Notes: generated by a model not told the origin, from the letters alone. Positions 40,578 to 50,649 are shown, counted from the stretch's first letter. The stretch: DNA of 64,000 nt from Proteus vulgaris (GCF_016239305.1 NZ_JAEHOQ010000019.1:1-64000), one strand, 5' to 3'. Translations and numbers: made by a program.

Positions 40578-41079
40578 GGTTGATGTTGCTATTCGCAAAC
40601 AACTCTTGTTGCAGTTAAAAGAAGTCGGCATTGAGATCCCTGTTAAAGCTGGTTTCCAATCTACCAAGCAGGGCCGTGAAGATAATATGGTGATGTTTTT
40701 TCCCATCAATGAAAGTGGCCTCGGTTGGCAAGGGCGAAAATATAATGTTCAAGGCAATAAAGCCAATCACCAAGAAAACCAGTTATCCGAAAATACGTAC
40801 CAAGTTCAAGCGTTCGTGACGCAATTAGGCAATTATACAGCCAAGGATATTACCGCGATTGTCAGAATGATCGCCAATTCATTACCGTTTGTTGAGGCAC
40901 TTCGGAAACAAGGTATTGGCATTCAACGTGCAACTGGTATTCGAACGCCTTATTTTCTGAATGACCAAGGCAACTACGAACAAAACCCTTCATTTGATTT
41001 CAATGTGACATTTAATCGCACACTTCATCCCGATACTGACGCCGTGAGTGCGTTGTATCCCGATATCTATCGTATTTAA
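40564..41079 (+). CDS. Neck/tail terminator protein
   Basis: 171 residues from ATG 40564 (MTDYEVDVAIRKQLLLQLKE); the in-frame start five codons earlier is less likely. It matches the LIC_12616-type neck terminator proteins in outline: 'NTYQVQAFVTQLGNYTAKDI' and C-terminal 'SFDFNVTFNRTLHPDTDAV'. It should cap the tail tube for joining to the head. Confidence 0.7.
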   Translation: MTDYEVDVAIRKQLLLQLKEVGIEIPVKAGFQSTKQGREDNMVMFFPINESGLGWQGRKYNVQGNKANHQENQLSENTYQVQAFVTQLGNYTAKDITAIVRMIANSLPFVEALRKQGIGIQRATGIRTPYFLNDQGNYEQNPSFDFNVTFNRTLHPDTDAVSALYPDIYRI

Positions 41080-41087
41080 GGAACGTT

Positions 41088-42575
41088 ATGTCTATCAAAC
41101 AAACTCGCTATGTCGATATCGCGAGTGCAGTGATTGGCGCGTCTGCTGTACCGATGCGCAAGCTCACGGCTCGTATTTTTTCAACTAACCCTAAAATCCC
41201 TGCAGGTAAAGTTTTAGAGTTCGCCAGCGGACAAGTTGATGAGTTACTAGGTGCCGATTCGCCAGAAGCGCATTTTGCGCGTCAGTATTTCAGCTATGTC
41301 AGTCCAGCACCGGCAAGCAAGCCCAAAGAACTGCAAATCGCATCTTATGAACCAGTTGGTCGAGCGCCTACCTTGTTCGGTGATAAAACAGGGGATTTAG
41401 CCGATTTAAAATTGATTAACGATGGTGAACTCAATATCACTATTGGAAAAGTGACAAAAACAATCACAGGAATTGATCTCTCTGAAAGTACGTCATACGC
41501 GGATGTTGCGACAGCTGTGCAAGCGAAATTGAATGCAGAAAATGAACCTCAATTTGCTAGCGCCTATGTCACGTTTAATTCCCTAGATAGTGCTTTTGTT
41601 ATTAGCGGTGGCGTACAAGAGCGTGCGGATATTAGTGTACGCCAGTCGGTGCTTGCTGATGCGATGAATATTAGCCACGGCACATCATCTGCTGGTAATC
41701 CTGCTCAGACTCCATTACAGGCGTTCATCACGTCTGAAGCAATTTCAGACTCATTTGGTAGTGCAACGTTTTTAACAGAACTCTCATTAGAGCATGCAGT
41801 AGAGCTGGCTCAATACGTTGCAGGTGAAAACGTGAAGTATCAGCTTCATTTATCTGTGACTAACAAAAATGCTGAAGATTTTAGTGGGGCGCTGGTGGGA
41901 ACGGCTTCAACAGCCTTAAACCTGAAAACAGCGGATAAATTCTTTGTTCATGCGTTGCCTATGGCCATTATGTCAGCCACGGATTATGACCGAACCAATG
42001 CGACAACAAACTATATGTATCGTCAATTTGGTGTCACATTTCCATCTCAAATTACGACCGATATCGATGCAGATCGCTTAGATAAATTACGAGTGAATTA
42101 TTACGGAGAAACGGCCGTATCAGGTTCGCATATTAGTTTCTATCAACGTGGTTTCTTATGTGGTGGTGTTGCTAACCCATTAGATATGAGTGTCCATGCT
42201 AACGAGCAATGGTTAAAGGCCTATATCTCACAACAGTGGTTTAGTTTGTTAATGGCCACACGCGGAGTACCCGCTAATAAAGATGGTGAGGCTAGAGCAA
42301 TGATGGTGATTGCAGGGGCGGTAACTAAGGCGATTAACAACGGTACAATTCTAGCGGGAAAAACATTAACTGATGTGCAAAAAATCGCAGTGACAGACGC
42401 TTCTGGTGATGATTTGGCATGGCACGATGTACAAAACAAGGGGTACTGGTACAACGCTCAAATTGTCGAAAGCACAGGCCCATCTGATTTGCCTGAATAT
42501 GTCATGAAGTACGTATTAATTTACGGTAAAGGCGATTGGGTTCGTAAAGTCGAAGGCTCTCACAACTTAGTGTAA
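41088..42575 (+). CDS. Tail sheath-like protein (DUF3383)
   Basis: 495 residues. 'RYVDIASAVIGASAVPMRKL' at the start, 'DRTNATTNYMYRQFGVTFPS' in the middle, and a C-terminal domain 'YVMKYVLIYGKGDWVRKVEG' fit DUF3383, the contractile sheath of this phage group. This is the main evidence for a myovirus-type tail. TAAGGAAC precedes the ATG. Confidence 0.85.
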   Translation: MSIKQTRYVDIASAVIGASAVPMRKLTARIFSTNPKIPAGKVLEFASGQVDELLGADSPEAHFARQYFSYVSPAPASKPKELQIASYEPVGRAPTLFGDKTGDLADLKLINDGELNITIGKVTKTITGIDLSESTSYADVATAVQAKLNAENEPQFASAYVTFNSLDSAFVISGGVQERADISVRQSVLADAMNISHGTSSAGNPAQTPLQAFITSEAISDSFGSATFLTELSLEHAVELAQYVAGENVKYQLHLSVTNKNAEDFSGALVGTASTALNLKTADKFFVHALPMAIMSATDYDRTNATTNYMYRQFGVTFPSQITTDIDADRLDKLRVNYYGETAVSGSHISFYQRGFLCGGVANPLDMSVHANEQWLKAYISQQWFSLLMATRGVPANKDGEARAMMVIAGAVTKAINNGTILAGKTLTDVQKIAVTDASGDDLAWHDVQNKGYWYNAQIVESTGPSDLPEYVMKYVLIYGKGDWVRKVEGSHNLV

Positions 42576-42585
42576 GGAACACAAT

Positions 42586-43038
42586 ATGAATGATGTATCA
42601 GCAACCGGCTTGAGTATTGTTATTCAAGCACACAAAACTTTTCCGACCGGTATTCAAATAACAACGTTCGCTGATGATGCCGATCCATTAGATTTACCTG
42701 CGGTCGATATTGCGCAAACCGGTATGGATATCAATGGCAATCTAGTCAGTTGGTCAGCGCCTACGCCTCAAACGGTAACGATTAACGTTTTAGCTGGTAG
42801 CGAAGAAGATGAAAACCTCGCTATCTTGCTGGATTCTAATACTGCTCGTCGCGGACAACGTCATGCAGGCGACATTATCACAATGGTTGCCTCATACGGT
42901 GACGGTTCAACGACTACAGCGCGAAATGGAAAGATTACGAACGGTAGTCGCGGTAGTTCTGTTGCCAGTGCAGGACGCCACAAATCAAAACAATACACTT
43001 TTGTATTCCAAGACTTCGACCGCACTCGTGCGCGTTAA
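42586..43038 (+). CDS. Tail tube protein (DUF3277 type)
   Basis: 150 residues. 'ADPLDLPAVDIAQTGMDING', 'TVTINVLAGSEEDENLAILL', and 'KQYTFVFQDFDRTRAR' at the end fit the DUF3277 family that follows the sheath gene. It forms the inner tube. TAAGGAAC precedes the ATG. Confidence 0.8.
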   Translation: MNDVSATGLSIVIQAHKTFPTGIQITTFADDADPLDLPAVDIAQTGMDINGNLVSWSAPTPQTVTINVLAGSEEDENLAILLDSNTARRGQRHAGDIITMVASYGDGSTTTARNGKITNGSRGSSVASAGRHKSKQYTFVFQDFDRTRAR

Positions 43039-43087
43039 TTTACGTTAATTCTAGGCGGTTTTTCCGCCTTTCTTATGGATATTAATC

Positions 43088-43546
43088 ATGTTGATTAAAC
43101 CGAAAGAAATTACGATCACAGATGCTGACCGTGAAGAGCATACTTTTATTATTAGCCGGCTACCGGCAACAATAGGGCGTGAAATTCTCGCTAAATACCC
43201 TTTATCAAATGCGCCCAAAATTGGTGATTATGAAGTCAGCAAAGAAGCCATGCTCAAAATGATGGCTTACGTTGCAGTAGAAAAAGAAGGGCAAGAAGTC
43301 TACTTAAAAACTAGCACTCTGATTGATAATCATGTGCCCGATGGAGAAGCATTGATCCGTCTTGAACTCGAAATGCTGAAGTATAACACCAGTTTTTTCG
43401 GCAAAGACGGGAGCCAAGGTTTCCTCCAATTCCTGCTCAACAAAATAACCGGTTCACTCCCGTCGATTATAAAAACGCTGATGGATTCTTTGCCGTCATC
43501 ATCTCAGCCGGTTTCGCCACGCTCACAGAACTCAAAACGTCAATAG
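43088..43546 (+). CDS. Tail assembly chaperone, short form (G-like)
   Basis: 152 residues in frame 0, ending in a low-quality tail (SSSQPVSPRSQNSKRQ) after the frameshift site. The N-terminal part ('LIKPKEITITDADREEHTFI', 'ISRLPATIGREILAKYP') is the chaperone core. As with lambda G, the short form is made mostly, and a -1 shift makes the long form. Confidence 0.8.
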   Translation: MLIKPKEITITDADREEHTFIISRLPATIGREILAKYPLSNAPKIGDYEVSKEAMLKMMAYVAVEKEGQEVYLKTSTLIDNHVPDGEALIRLELEMLKYNTSFFGKDGSQGFLQFLLNKITGSLPSIIKTLMDSLPSSSQPVSPRSQNSKRQ

Positions 43547-43626
43547 ATTTAGAAGAGGCGTTTGATTTGTGGGAGATCGCAATTACTAATCGCTATAACG
43601 AAGCGCTGGCTTCATCGAAAGGATAG
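43088..43626 (+). CDS. Tail assembly chaperone, long form by -1 frameshift (GT-like)
   Basis: Ribosomes slip at T-TTT-TTC (43393-43399, in frame 0 as AGT TTT TTC) and continue in the -1 frame from base 43399 to the TAG at 43624-43626. The -1 frame is open throughout and reads like genuine protein: 'NRFTPVDYKNADGFFAVIIS', 'GFATLTELKTSIDLEEAFDL', 'WEIAITNRYNEALASSKG'. It would bind the tape measure protein, whose gene starts 7 bases further. Confidence 0.75.
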
Positions 43627-43632
43627 TTAATC

Positions 43633-46158
43633 ATGTCGCTGTTAGATACGTTTGTACAAGTGTTTGAGTTTGATACTCAACAAGCTGATGATGCTTTTAA
43701 TCGAGTCAGTAAATCGACAGATGACATTATTGCTGAGATGAAAAAAGCGCAACAATCGGCAACAATGGGAGCTGATGGGTTTACGCAATTTATTCAAAAT
43801 CTATCAGCTCAATTGACAGAGTTATCATCAAACTCAGTCGATATTAATGTTAATAGTGACACATCAGGAGTTGCTAATAACATCATTGCTGAAATTGAAC
43901 GCATTAAAGAAAGCGCAAACACAAACGCAGATGAAATAACTAATGTTATTCAAAGTGTTATTGATAATATTGGGAATATTCAATTAGATGATTCTCTTGA
44001 TATAGATATCAATACAAGTGAAGCACAACAAAAAATAGCGTCGACGATAGAAGAGCTGAAAAGCTTAAAGGAAACAATTTTATCAACGGGTGATAATGCC
44101 GATATTTCTTCAAATTTAATCGCTGAAATTGAAAGCATTCAAAATGGATTAAATAACACTGAAAATAAATTTAGTGGATTTATTCAAACAATTATTTCTC
44201 AGATATCAAATATTCCGGATGGCGAAATTACTCTTGATCTTAATAGTAATGACATACCTGAAAAAATAACGTCCGTAACATCTAAAATTGATGAACTGAA
44301 ATCATCAATGAGTTTGCTTGATATTCAACGTGATGAGCTATCACAAGGGATGAATGACAGCAATGTTTCATCTGATGCGTTAAATGCACAATATCAACAG
44401 ATGCAAGATGAATTACTGGCTTTGAATAATGAGTTAAGCACACTCACTAATGCAGAGAAAAAGAACAGGGAGGGAAAGAAAGCCATTGAGGCTATTCTCA
44501 CTGCATTAAATGCCGACTATACGCAGTTTATTGAAACAATGCGTACAAAAGGGATTAAAACCACTGGCGAGGAATCAAAGGCTCAAGATCACTTACAAAA
44601 AGAACTTTCAGAAACAGAGGCAAAGTATAAAGAAGCTGGAAGCTCTGTTGCAGGATTTGCGACAAAGGCGCTAGGTGCCGTTGGCATTGTCATGAGTATT
44701 GGCAGTATTTTTGCCGAATCCGTTTCTCGTTCTCAAGAGATTGAAACGCTGGATAAGCTGGGTAAAAAAATCGGCGTTGCGACTGCAGACGTTGATGCGT
44801 TTTCTGGTGCAATGGCTGAATTAGGCGGTTCTAGAGAATCCGCACAGGCTGATTTATCCGCGATGGCCAATGCGTTTGGTAACACTAAAGACTCAATGGA
44901 AAAAGTGCTTCAGACAGCGGACAAAGTTCAAGGAATGAGCTTTGATAAAGCGAAGAAAACGTTGGAAGGTATGGGAGTATCGGACGATAAAACCATTGAG
45001 TTAATGATGAAGGGGCGCAAAGAATTAGAGCGCACAATGGGTATTCAAAAAGAATATTCAGGAATTAGCAAAGAGAGTATTGAAAGTTCGATTAAATTCA
45101 ATACAGCCATGTCTAAGTTTCAACAAACATCAGGTGTGTTAAAGAATTCCTTTCTAGAAATGGTGATCCCTGCTTTATCGAAGGGGTTAGATTGGTTAAC
45201 TAAATTTATTTCCTTCTGCAAAGAGAATAAAAACTTATTGATAGGTTTTTTCTCTGCTGTTGGTTTGGCCGTAGCACTTTATTACGTTCCACCAATGATA
45301 GCTGCTGCATCAGCAACACTTGCAGCAACATGGCCTATTATCGCTATTATTGCCATTATTGCACTCTTAGCCGTAGCTTTTGCAATTGTTTATGACGACA
45401 TCATGAACTTTATCGACGGTAACGATTCGATGATTGGGCGTATTCTAGAAAAATACCCACGTTTAAAAATCGTTATTCTTGCATTGTGGGAAACATTCAA
45501 AAAGCTATTTGAGTATCTAAAAGTCATTGTCGGTGTTGTGGCGGATATTGTTGTTGCCGGTTGGGATCTAATGGCATCAGGCTTAAAAGCTTATGTTAAG
45601 TTTCTCATCAATTGTATTTCAGTGATTGCAGGGTGGGGGAAGTCCTTTGCGGGTGTTTTTACTGCGGTGACGGATGCCGTTGTGGGAGCCTTTGAATGGA
45701 TGTGGGAGCAAGTTAAAAAAATCATTGGCTGGGTAAATACGGGGCTTGATGCAGTTAAAAATGGTTGGAAATCTGCTAAAGAGTTTTTCGGGTTCGGTGA
45801 CGATGAAGAAATCACTGTCAATCAAAACGTAGAGCGAAAAGTCAATGATAATGGTGAGATTGAATATGCCATTCCTCAAGAAAAAAGCCAAACGACACAA
45901 CAGCCACCGGTTAGATACTCTATTGCTCAAGCCAATGCACAGTTAGATGCGATAGCCAACAATGCGATGAACCCTATCACGAGCCAAGCAATCAGTAATC
46001 GATCCAGTGTGAAGAATGAAAATAATCTGAGTATTGGGGAAATAAAAATTGAAACGCAAGCAACGGATGCCCAAGGTATTGCATCAGAAACAAAAGATGC
46101 ATTGCAAGATCAACTAGCCGATTTCAATCAGCAAAACTCAACGGGAGTAGCAAAATGA
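43633..46158 (+). CDS. Tail tape measure protein
   Basis: 841 residues. A long N-terminal coiled coil (about 1-330), a TMP core ('VAGFATKALGAVGIVMSIGS', 'GGSRESAQADLSAMANAFGN'), two hydrophobic stretches (about 535-590), and a C-terminal part. Its length sets the tail length. In myoviruses of this class about 800 residues fits a tail of moderate length. Overlaps the next gene by 4 bases. Confidence 0.9.
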   Translation: MSLLDTFVQVFEFDTQQADDAFNRVSKSTDDIIAEMKKAQQSATMGADGFTQFIQNLSAQLTELSSNSVDINVNSDTSGVANNIIAEIERIKESANTNADEITNVIQSVIDNIGNIQLDDSLDIDINTSEAQQKIASTIEELKSLKETILSTGDNADISSNLIAEIESIQNGLNNTENKFSGFIQTIISQISNIPDGEITLDLNSNDIPEKITSVTSKIDELKSSMSLLDIQRDELSQGMNDSNVSSDALNAQYQQMQDELLALNNELSTLTNAEKKNREGKKAIEAILTALNADYTQFIETMRTKGIKTTGEESKAQDHLQKELSETEAKYKEAGSSVAGFATKALGAVGIVMSIGSIFAESVSRSQEIETLDKLGKKIGVATADVDAFSGAMAELGGSRESAQADLSAMANAFGNTKDSMEKVLQTADKVQGMSFDKAKKTLEGMGVSDDKTIELMMKGRKELERTMGIQKEYSGISKESIESSIKFNTAMSKFQQTSGVLKNSFLEMVIPALSKGLDWLTKFISFCKENKNLLIGFFSAVGLAVALYYVPPMIAAASATLAATWPIIAIIAIIALLAVAFAIVYDDIMNFIDGNDSMIGRILEKYPRLKIVILALWETFKKLFEYLKVIVGVVADIVVAGWDLMASGLKAYVKFLINCISVIAGWGKSFAGVFTAVTDAVVGAFEWMWEQVKKIIGWVNTGLDAVKNGWKSAKEFFGFGDDEEITVNQNVERKVNDNGEIEYAIPQEKSQTTQQPPVRYSIAQANAQLDAIANNAMNPITSQAISNRSSVKNENNLSIGEIKIETQATDAQGIASETKDALQDQLADFNQQNSTGVAK

Positions 46159-46682
46159 TAACAGAGGTTAAAATCTTTGATTTAGAGTCGTTTTCTACAC
46201 TGTTTGATAGTGTTAATCCAATTCAAATCAACATCAGAGATGAGCATAAAGCGACACAGTTTCAAGTTGAAAGCGGTGAAACTCGTAGTGATCATGTGAT
46301 TATTAATCCCATCGAAATTGGCATGGATTTGGTGCTAACAGGGGAAATAAAAAACATCTTCTCATCGATGCAACAAGTTTTTGATGAACACAAATTGGTC
46401 GGTATTCAAACCCGAGTTAAAACTTACCAGCCTATGTTATTAACAGGTTTTAATCATGATGAAATACCCGACATGATTGATGCAATAAAACTGTCACTAC
46501 GGTTTGTTGAGTGGCGTACTGTTGAGCCTGAATATGGAGAACTACCGCCTCGAGCTACACAAAAACCGACTCAATCATCAACGGTAAATCGGGGGAATGT
46601 GCAAACAAAAGAGGCAGATGCTGAGACTAAGAAAAAAGGCTCTGTTGCAACACGTATTGCAGATGGTGATTGGAGCTTCTAA
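46155..46682 (+). CDS. Baseplate protein (tail-proximal)
   Basis: 175 residues. A beta-rich domain ('QFQVESGETRSDHVIINPIE', 'IGMDLVLTGEIKN', 'SLRFVEWRTVEPEYGELPPR') with a Lys/Thr-rich tail. It fits the small baseplate protein that follows the tape measure gene in this phage group. It starts with ATGA overlap. Confidence 0.7.
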   Translation: MITEVKIFDLESFSTLFDSVNPIQINIRDEHKATQFQVESGETRSDHVIINPIEIGMDLVLTGEIKNIFSSMQQVFDEHKLVGIQTRVKTYQPMLLTGFNHDEIPDMIDAIKLSLRFVEWRTVEPEYGELPPRATQKPTQSSTVNRGNVQTKEADAETKKKGSVATRIADGDWSF

Positions 46683-46999
46683 TGAAAACTATTCCTTTAA
46701 AATCTATACCAAACCAACGCTTATCCGTCAATTTAGACGGTGTTAATTGGACGCTAACAATAAAAGCCGGTCGCCATGCGATGTATCTCGATATTGAACG
46801 AGAAAGTGAGGTTATTGCAATTGGTATGCGAGCTGTTGCAAACACTCCTATTATTCCTTATCGCTATCTAATTGATGGCACGAATTTAGCTTTTATAACA
46901 GAAAATGATGATCTGCCCTGGTATGAATCATTCGATAGAACACAATCATTAATTATTTGGAGTGATGATGGACTTACGACGAATACGAGTGGGGATTGA
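46682..46999 (+). CDS. Baseplate plug protein
   Basis: 105 residues from ATG 46682, sharing a base with the previous stop (TAATG). 'IPNQRLSVNLDGVNWTLTIK' and 'PWYESFDRTQSLIIWSDD' fit the small baseplate plug proteins found between these genes. Ends within the next gene. Confidence 0.7.
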   Translation: MKTIPLKSIPNQRLSVNLDGVNWTLTIKAGRHAMYLDIERESEVIAIGMRAVANTPIIPYRYLIDGTNLAFITENDDLPWYESFDRTQSLIIWSDDGLTTNTSGD

Positions 47000-47780
47000 A
47001 GTTGCGGAGCGACTGCAGTGGTATGAGGGATTGCGTATTAAAGCTAATGGCACTAAATATGCAAATCCTTTACAAAATGAATGCACGATTAGCATCGATG
47101 GATTAAACGCCCACACGAGAGATTATCTCCTCACTGAAACAAGCCCTTATCATAAAAGCAAACAAACTCGTCGCCTCTACCTCGAGGTCGGTCGCGTCAA
47201 TACGGGATTATTTCGTATCTTTACGGGGGATATTGTCAGTGCAGACATTGCCTCACCGCCAGATGTCACGCTCACTATTAAAGCCAAAACTAATAATGCC
47301 AGTTCAGGTGATATTGTTTCTTCCAGTGGTGGGGCCATGCAGAAAATAAGCGAGATCGCATCGTCAGTAGCGAAAGACTGTAAAGTCAGACTAGATTTTC
47401 AAGCTACCGATAAGAATATTGCTAATTGGTATTTTTGCGGTTCAGCATTACAGCAAGTACAGCGACTGCAGGAAGCGGGAAACGTTAAGGCTTTTATTGA
47501 TGATGATACGTTATTTGTAAAAGATGACGATAAAGCATTAAAAGGACGATTGCGTATTCTTAGCATGAAATCAGGCATGGTCGGTATACCCAAAGCCACC
47601 GAAAAAGGGCTATCTGTCACTTATTTGATTGACGGTGCCTCAGAACTAGGGGGCATGCTTCGACTCGAGAGTAAATTCAATTCTGCACTTAATGGCGACT
47701 ATATCATTGAACAACTGAAATTTGATGTTGAGTCACATGATGATCCTTTCTTTTATCAGGCTACCTGTAAACGAGCATAA
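46968..47780 (+). CDS. Baseplate hub protein (gp27-like)
   Basis: 270 residues from ATG 46968, after TTGGAG; adjacent ATG 46965 is also possible. 'RRLYLEVGRVNTGLFRIFTG' and 'SVAKDCKVRLDFQATDKNIA' are beta-barrel parts of the hub. It forms the hub on which the spike sits. Confidence 0.75.
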   Translation: MDLRRIRVGIEVAERLQWYEGLRIKANGTKYANPLQNECTISIDGLNAHTRDYLLTETSPYHKSKQTRRLYLEVGRVNTGLFRIFTGDIVSADIASPPDVTLTIKAKTNNASSGDIVSSSGGAMQKISEIASSVAKDCKVRLDFQATDKNIANWYFCGSALQQVQRLQEAGNVKAFIDDDTLFVKDDDKALKGRLRILSMKSGMVGIPKATEKGLSVTYLIDGASELGGMLRLESKFNSALNGDYIIEQLKFDVESHDDPFFYQATCKRA

Positions 47781-47782
47781 GC

Positions 47783-48475
47783 ATGAATAAACCCAATACA
47801 GATATTGCTAGCGATGGTTCGCTGGCAGGTGCGCTCTCGTCTGCTTTTCGTAACCTGATGATGAATACAGAGGACATGCTCCCTGCAACAGTGGTCAGTT
47901 ATGACGATAAAACCAATCGTGCTGTTATCAAACCACTGGTGATGATGGTAACAACGGAAGGGGGAACGGTCGGGCGAGCACCGTTGGCCAACATTCCTGT
48001 TTTTAGATTTGGGGGAGGCGGTTTCTTTATTCGCGCACCGATTAAGCCCGGTGATTTTGGCTGGATAAAAGCCAATGACAGAGATATTAGCCTTATTTTT
48101 CAACGTGGTGGTTTGGAGGATCAACCCAATACTGCGCGTCTCCATTCATTTAGTGATGCGATGTTTTTCCCTGACACAATTAAGGGATGGGTGATTGATG
48201 GAAAGAACATTGATGCTTTGGTGATCCAGTCAATGGATGGTTCGGTTTGTCTCTCTCTGCATAACGATAAAGTGGTGCTAGAAACGCCAAAGTATGAAGT
48301 CAATGCCCCTGAAACGATATTTACCGGCAATGTCACAGTGAACGGTAATTACGCGGTAAATGGTAATAGCGATTCACAAGGGGGAACCATGCGACATAAC
48401 GGGAAAGATATTGGTTCTACACACCAACATAGTGGTGTTGAAACCGGCCGAGGGAATACAGGAGAGCCTCTATGA
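47783..48475 (+). CDS. Baseplate spike protein (gp138/gpV-like)
   Basis: 230 residues. The N-terminal OB-fold part ('LPATVVSYDDKTNRAVIKPL') and 'PIKPGDFGWIKANDRDISLI' match Gp138-type spike proteins; the C-terminus has a repeat stretch (TGNVTVNGNYAVNGNSDSQ) of a triple beta-helix and a His-containing end ('GSTHQHSGVETGRGNTGEP') that may bind metal. It pierces the outer membrane. Confidence 0.85.
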   Translation: MNKPNTDIASDGSLAGALSSAFRNLMMNTEDMLPATVVSYDDKTNRAVIKPLVMMVTTEGGTVGRAPLANIPVFRFGGGGFFIRAPIKPGDFGWIKANDRDISLIFQRGGLEDQPNTARLHSFSDAMFFPDTIKGWVIDGKNIDALVIQSMDGSVCLSLHNDKVVLETPKYEVNAPETIFTGNVTVNGNYAVNGNSDSQGGTMRHNGKDIGSTHQHSGVETGRGNTGEPL

Positions 48476-48816
48476 GAACCTTTTCAATTGATAAAAATAA
48501 TGATCTCTTTATTGGCCCTGATGGAAATCTACAATTTAGCGAAAAAGATGAAGCGGTTAAAAAACTTTGCCAGCATTTTGCCAAGGCTGTGCGTGGTGAA
48601 ATGTTACATAAAAAAGATAAAGGTATCCCTTTCTGGCCAACGACATTTGGTCGCCAAGCGGATGTTCCGATGTTTGAAACCGCATTTAGACAACGTATGA
48701 GCGAAATTGAGGAGGTGGTTGAAGTGACTCATTTTAGCGCCACAGTGGAAAACGGTGAATTGAAGTATCAGGCAACAATTCGCACGATATACGGAGGGTT
48801 TACATTGAATGGCTGA
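48472..48816 (+). CDS. Baseplate wedge protein, gp25/gpW-like
   Basis: 114 residues. 'DLFIGPDGNLQFSEKDEAVK', 'MLHKKDKGIPFWPTTFGRQA', 'FETAFRQRMSEIEEV'. This is the gp25-like lysozyme-related wedge family. Overlaps both neighbours by a few bases. Confidence 0.85.
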   Translation: MRTFSIDKNNDLFIGPDGNLQFSEKDEAVKKLCQHFAKAVRGEMLHKKDKGIPFWPTTFGRQADVPMFETAFRQRMSEIEEVVEVTHFSATVENGELKYQATIRTIYGGFTLNG

Positions 48817-49996
48817 TTATCGTTATATCAATAATAAAGGCGTTATTCTTCCAGACACGGCCACAATACGTGATGAAGTTGAAAGCGAGTTTCGTGCGGT
48901 ATTTGGTCAATCGATTAACCTTGCCCCTGAAACACCACAAGGTGTATTGGCGACGATGGAAGTCGAAAATCGTGATGCGATGGTACGGAATAATGCCGAG
49001 TTAGCAAATCAAATAAACCCTGATATTGCTGGTGGTGTTTTTCTTGATGCAATATGGGCGCTAATGGGTGGCCAGCGCATTAATGCCACTCACTCTTATC
49101 TTTCCAGCGTTGAATTTAGTGGCGTACCCGGCACGATTATTCCCAAAGGCTCATTAGCATCCAGTGTTGCCGGTGCTATCTTCGAAACAGTTTCACCCTT
49201 GATTATTGATAATACAGGTAAAGCAACAGGGGATATGAGGGCAGTTGAATATGGCCCTATTGAATGCGGTGCTGGCCAACTTAATTCGGTTGCCAGTTCA
49301 GTATTAGGTTGGGAAAAAGTCAATAATCCCACTCATGCTGTTGTTGGCCGTTATGCTGAATCTGATATCAAAGCAAGGCGACGACGTAAGCAAACACTGG
49401 CTAAAAATACCGTCAGTGTTGCGGAAGCGATCACCTCTTCACTGTATGAGCTAGAGGGTGTTAACTCACTTTCTTTTCGAGAGAACTACACCGATGCGGT
49501 GCTCACTATTGATGGTGTCTCTCTGTTACCTCACAGTATTTACGTTTGTGTGGAAGGGGGCGATAGTAACGAAATTGCTAAATCATTACTTAGAACCAAA
49601 ACCATTGGATCGGCTTTTAATGGTGAGATTGAAATCGGTGTTGTAGAGCCGGTGAGTGGGCAAGAATATAAAGTGAAATTTTCACGCCCTAAAGAGATCA
49701 CCATTTTTTGTCGAGTGACAGTTAAAAAATCAGCTGTTGATGCGCAGACTATTATCCCTAGTGCCATAGAACAATGGACACGCGGAGAGCTGGACGGCGA
49801 TAACGGTTTGATTGTTGGACGTGAAGTATCGCCTTTTGAGATAGCTTCAGCGGTAAATACTGTTGAGTCTCGTTTATTTGTGACTAAAGTTGAATTGTCA
49901 CTGGATGGGAAAGTGTGGAATGTTGCGTTAATTCCGATTGCGATTAATCAAATTGCCCGATTACCAAAAGGGGCGGTGCAAGTGGTGATTGTATGA
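48809..49996 (+). CDS. Baseplate J-like protein
   Basis: 395 residues. 'LPDTATIRDEVESEFRAVFG', 'LAPETPQGVLATMEVENRDA', 'ARRRRKQTLAKNTVSVAEAI', matching the gpJ (T4 gp6-like) wedge family. It links the wedge ring. Overlaps the next gene by 4 bases. Confidence 0.9.
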   Translation: MADYRYINNKGVILPDTATIRDEVESEFRAVFGQSINLAPETPQGVLATMEVENRDAMVRNNAELANQINPDIAGGVFLDAIWALMGGQRINATHSYLSSVEFSGVPGTIIPKGSLASSVAGAIFETVSPLIIDNTGKATGDMRAVEYGPIECGAGQLNSVASSVLGWEKVNNPTHAVVGRYAESDIKARRRRKQTLAKNTVSVAEAITSSLYELEGVNSLSFRENYTDAVLTIDGVSLLPHSIYVCVEGGDSNEIAKSLLRTKTIGSAFNGEIEIGVVEPVSGQEYKVKFSRPKEITIFCRVTVKKSAVDAQTIIPSAIEQWTRGELDGDNGLIVGREVSPFEIASAVNTVESRLFVTKVELSLDGKVWNVALIPIAINQIARLPKGAVQVVIV

Positions 49997-50649
49997 ACGT
50001 TCAACAATTTGAGTTTCATTCAGACCTATTAAAAGCGATCCTTTGGCAGTATGAAGATGCCGAAAATTTAAAGAAACTCGCTAGTTTTAAAGCCTCTCAT
50101 TTTGAAAAGTCGATGGTGTCATTTTGGCACAACTGGTACCGAGATGTGTTTAATATCGATACGGCGAATGACTTTGGGCTTTCAATCTGGTCACGCATTC
50201 TGGATGTGCCGTTAGGCATTGATATTCCACCCAGTGATAAAAATAAAATTGGGTTTGGTTTTGGTAAAAAGAAGGCCAATTTTAAAGCCAATTTCAGACG
50301 CAATGCGGATTATACATTGTCACTGACCGTTGAACAGAAACGCATGTTAGTGCGGATGCGTTATTTTAATCTGACACAAAGTCCTACGGTCACCAATATT
50401 AATGAGTTTTTAAAACGCTTCTTTTGGCGTGATGACAGCAAAGTTTTTGTCCTTGACCCGTTGGACATGACTTACATGTATTACGTTTTCAACTTCAATC
50501 CCGACGAACGCTTACGTGTTCTTCTCGAAAACTTCGACTTAATGCCTCGCCCTTCAGGTGTGGGTGTCAAATATCGCATTGTGACTAAAAAAGCCTTTGG
50601 CGTTGGTCAACACCGTAAAAACTTCTTAGGTAGTAACTTCGGAGCATAA
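49993..50649 (+). CDS. Tail protein (DUF2612 type)
   Basis: 218 residues. 'DLLKAILWQYEDAENLKKLA', 'DFGLSIWSRILDVPLGIDIP', and 'LRVLLENFDLMPRPSGVGVK' match DUF2612, which replaces gpI (tail protein I) in this phage group. It connects fibre and baseplate. Confidence 0.82.
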   Translation: MNVQQFEFHSDLLKAILWQYEDAENLKKLASFKASHFEKSMVSFWHNWYRDVFNIDTANDFGLSIWSRILDVPLGIDIPPSDKNKIGFGFGKKKANFKANFRRNADYTLSLTVEQKRMLVRMRYFNLTQSPTVTNINEFLKRFFWRDDSKVFVLDPLDMTYMYYVFNFNPDERLRVLLENFDLMPRPSGVGVKYRIVTKKAFGVGQHRKNFLGSNFGA

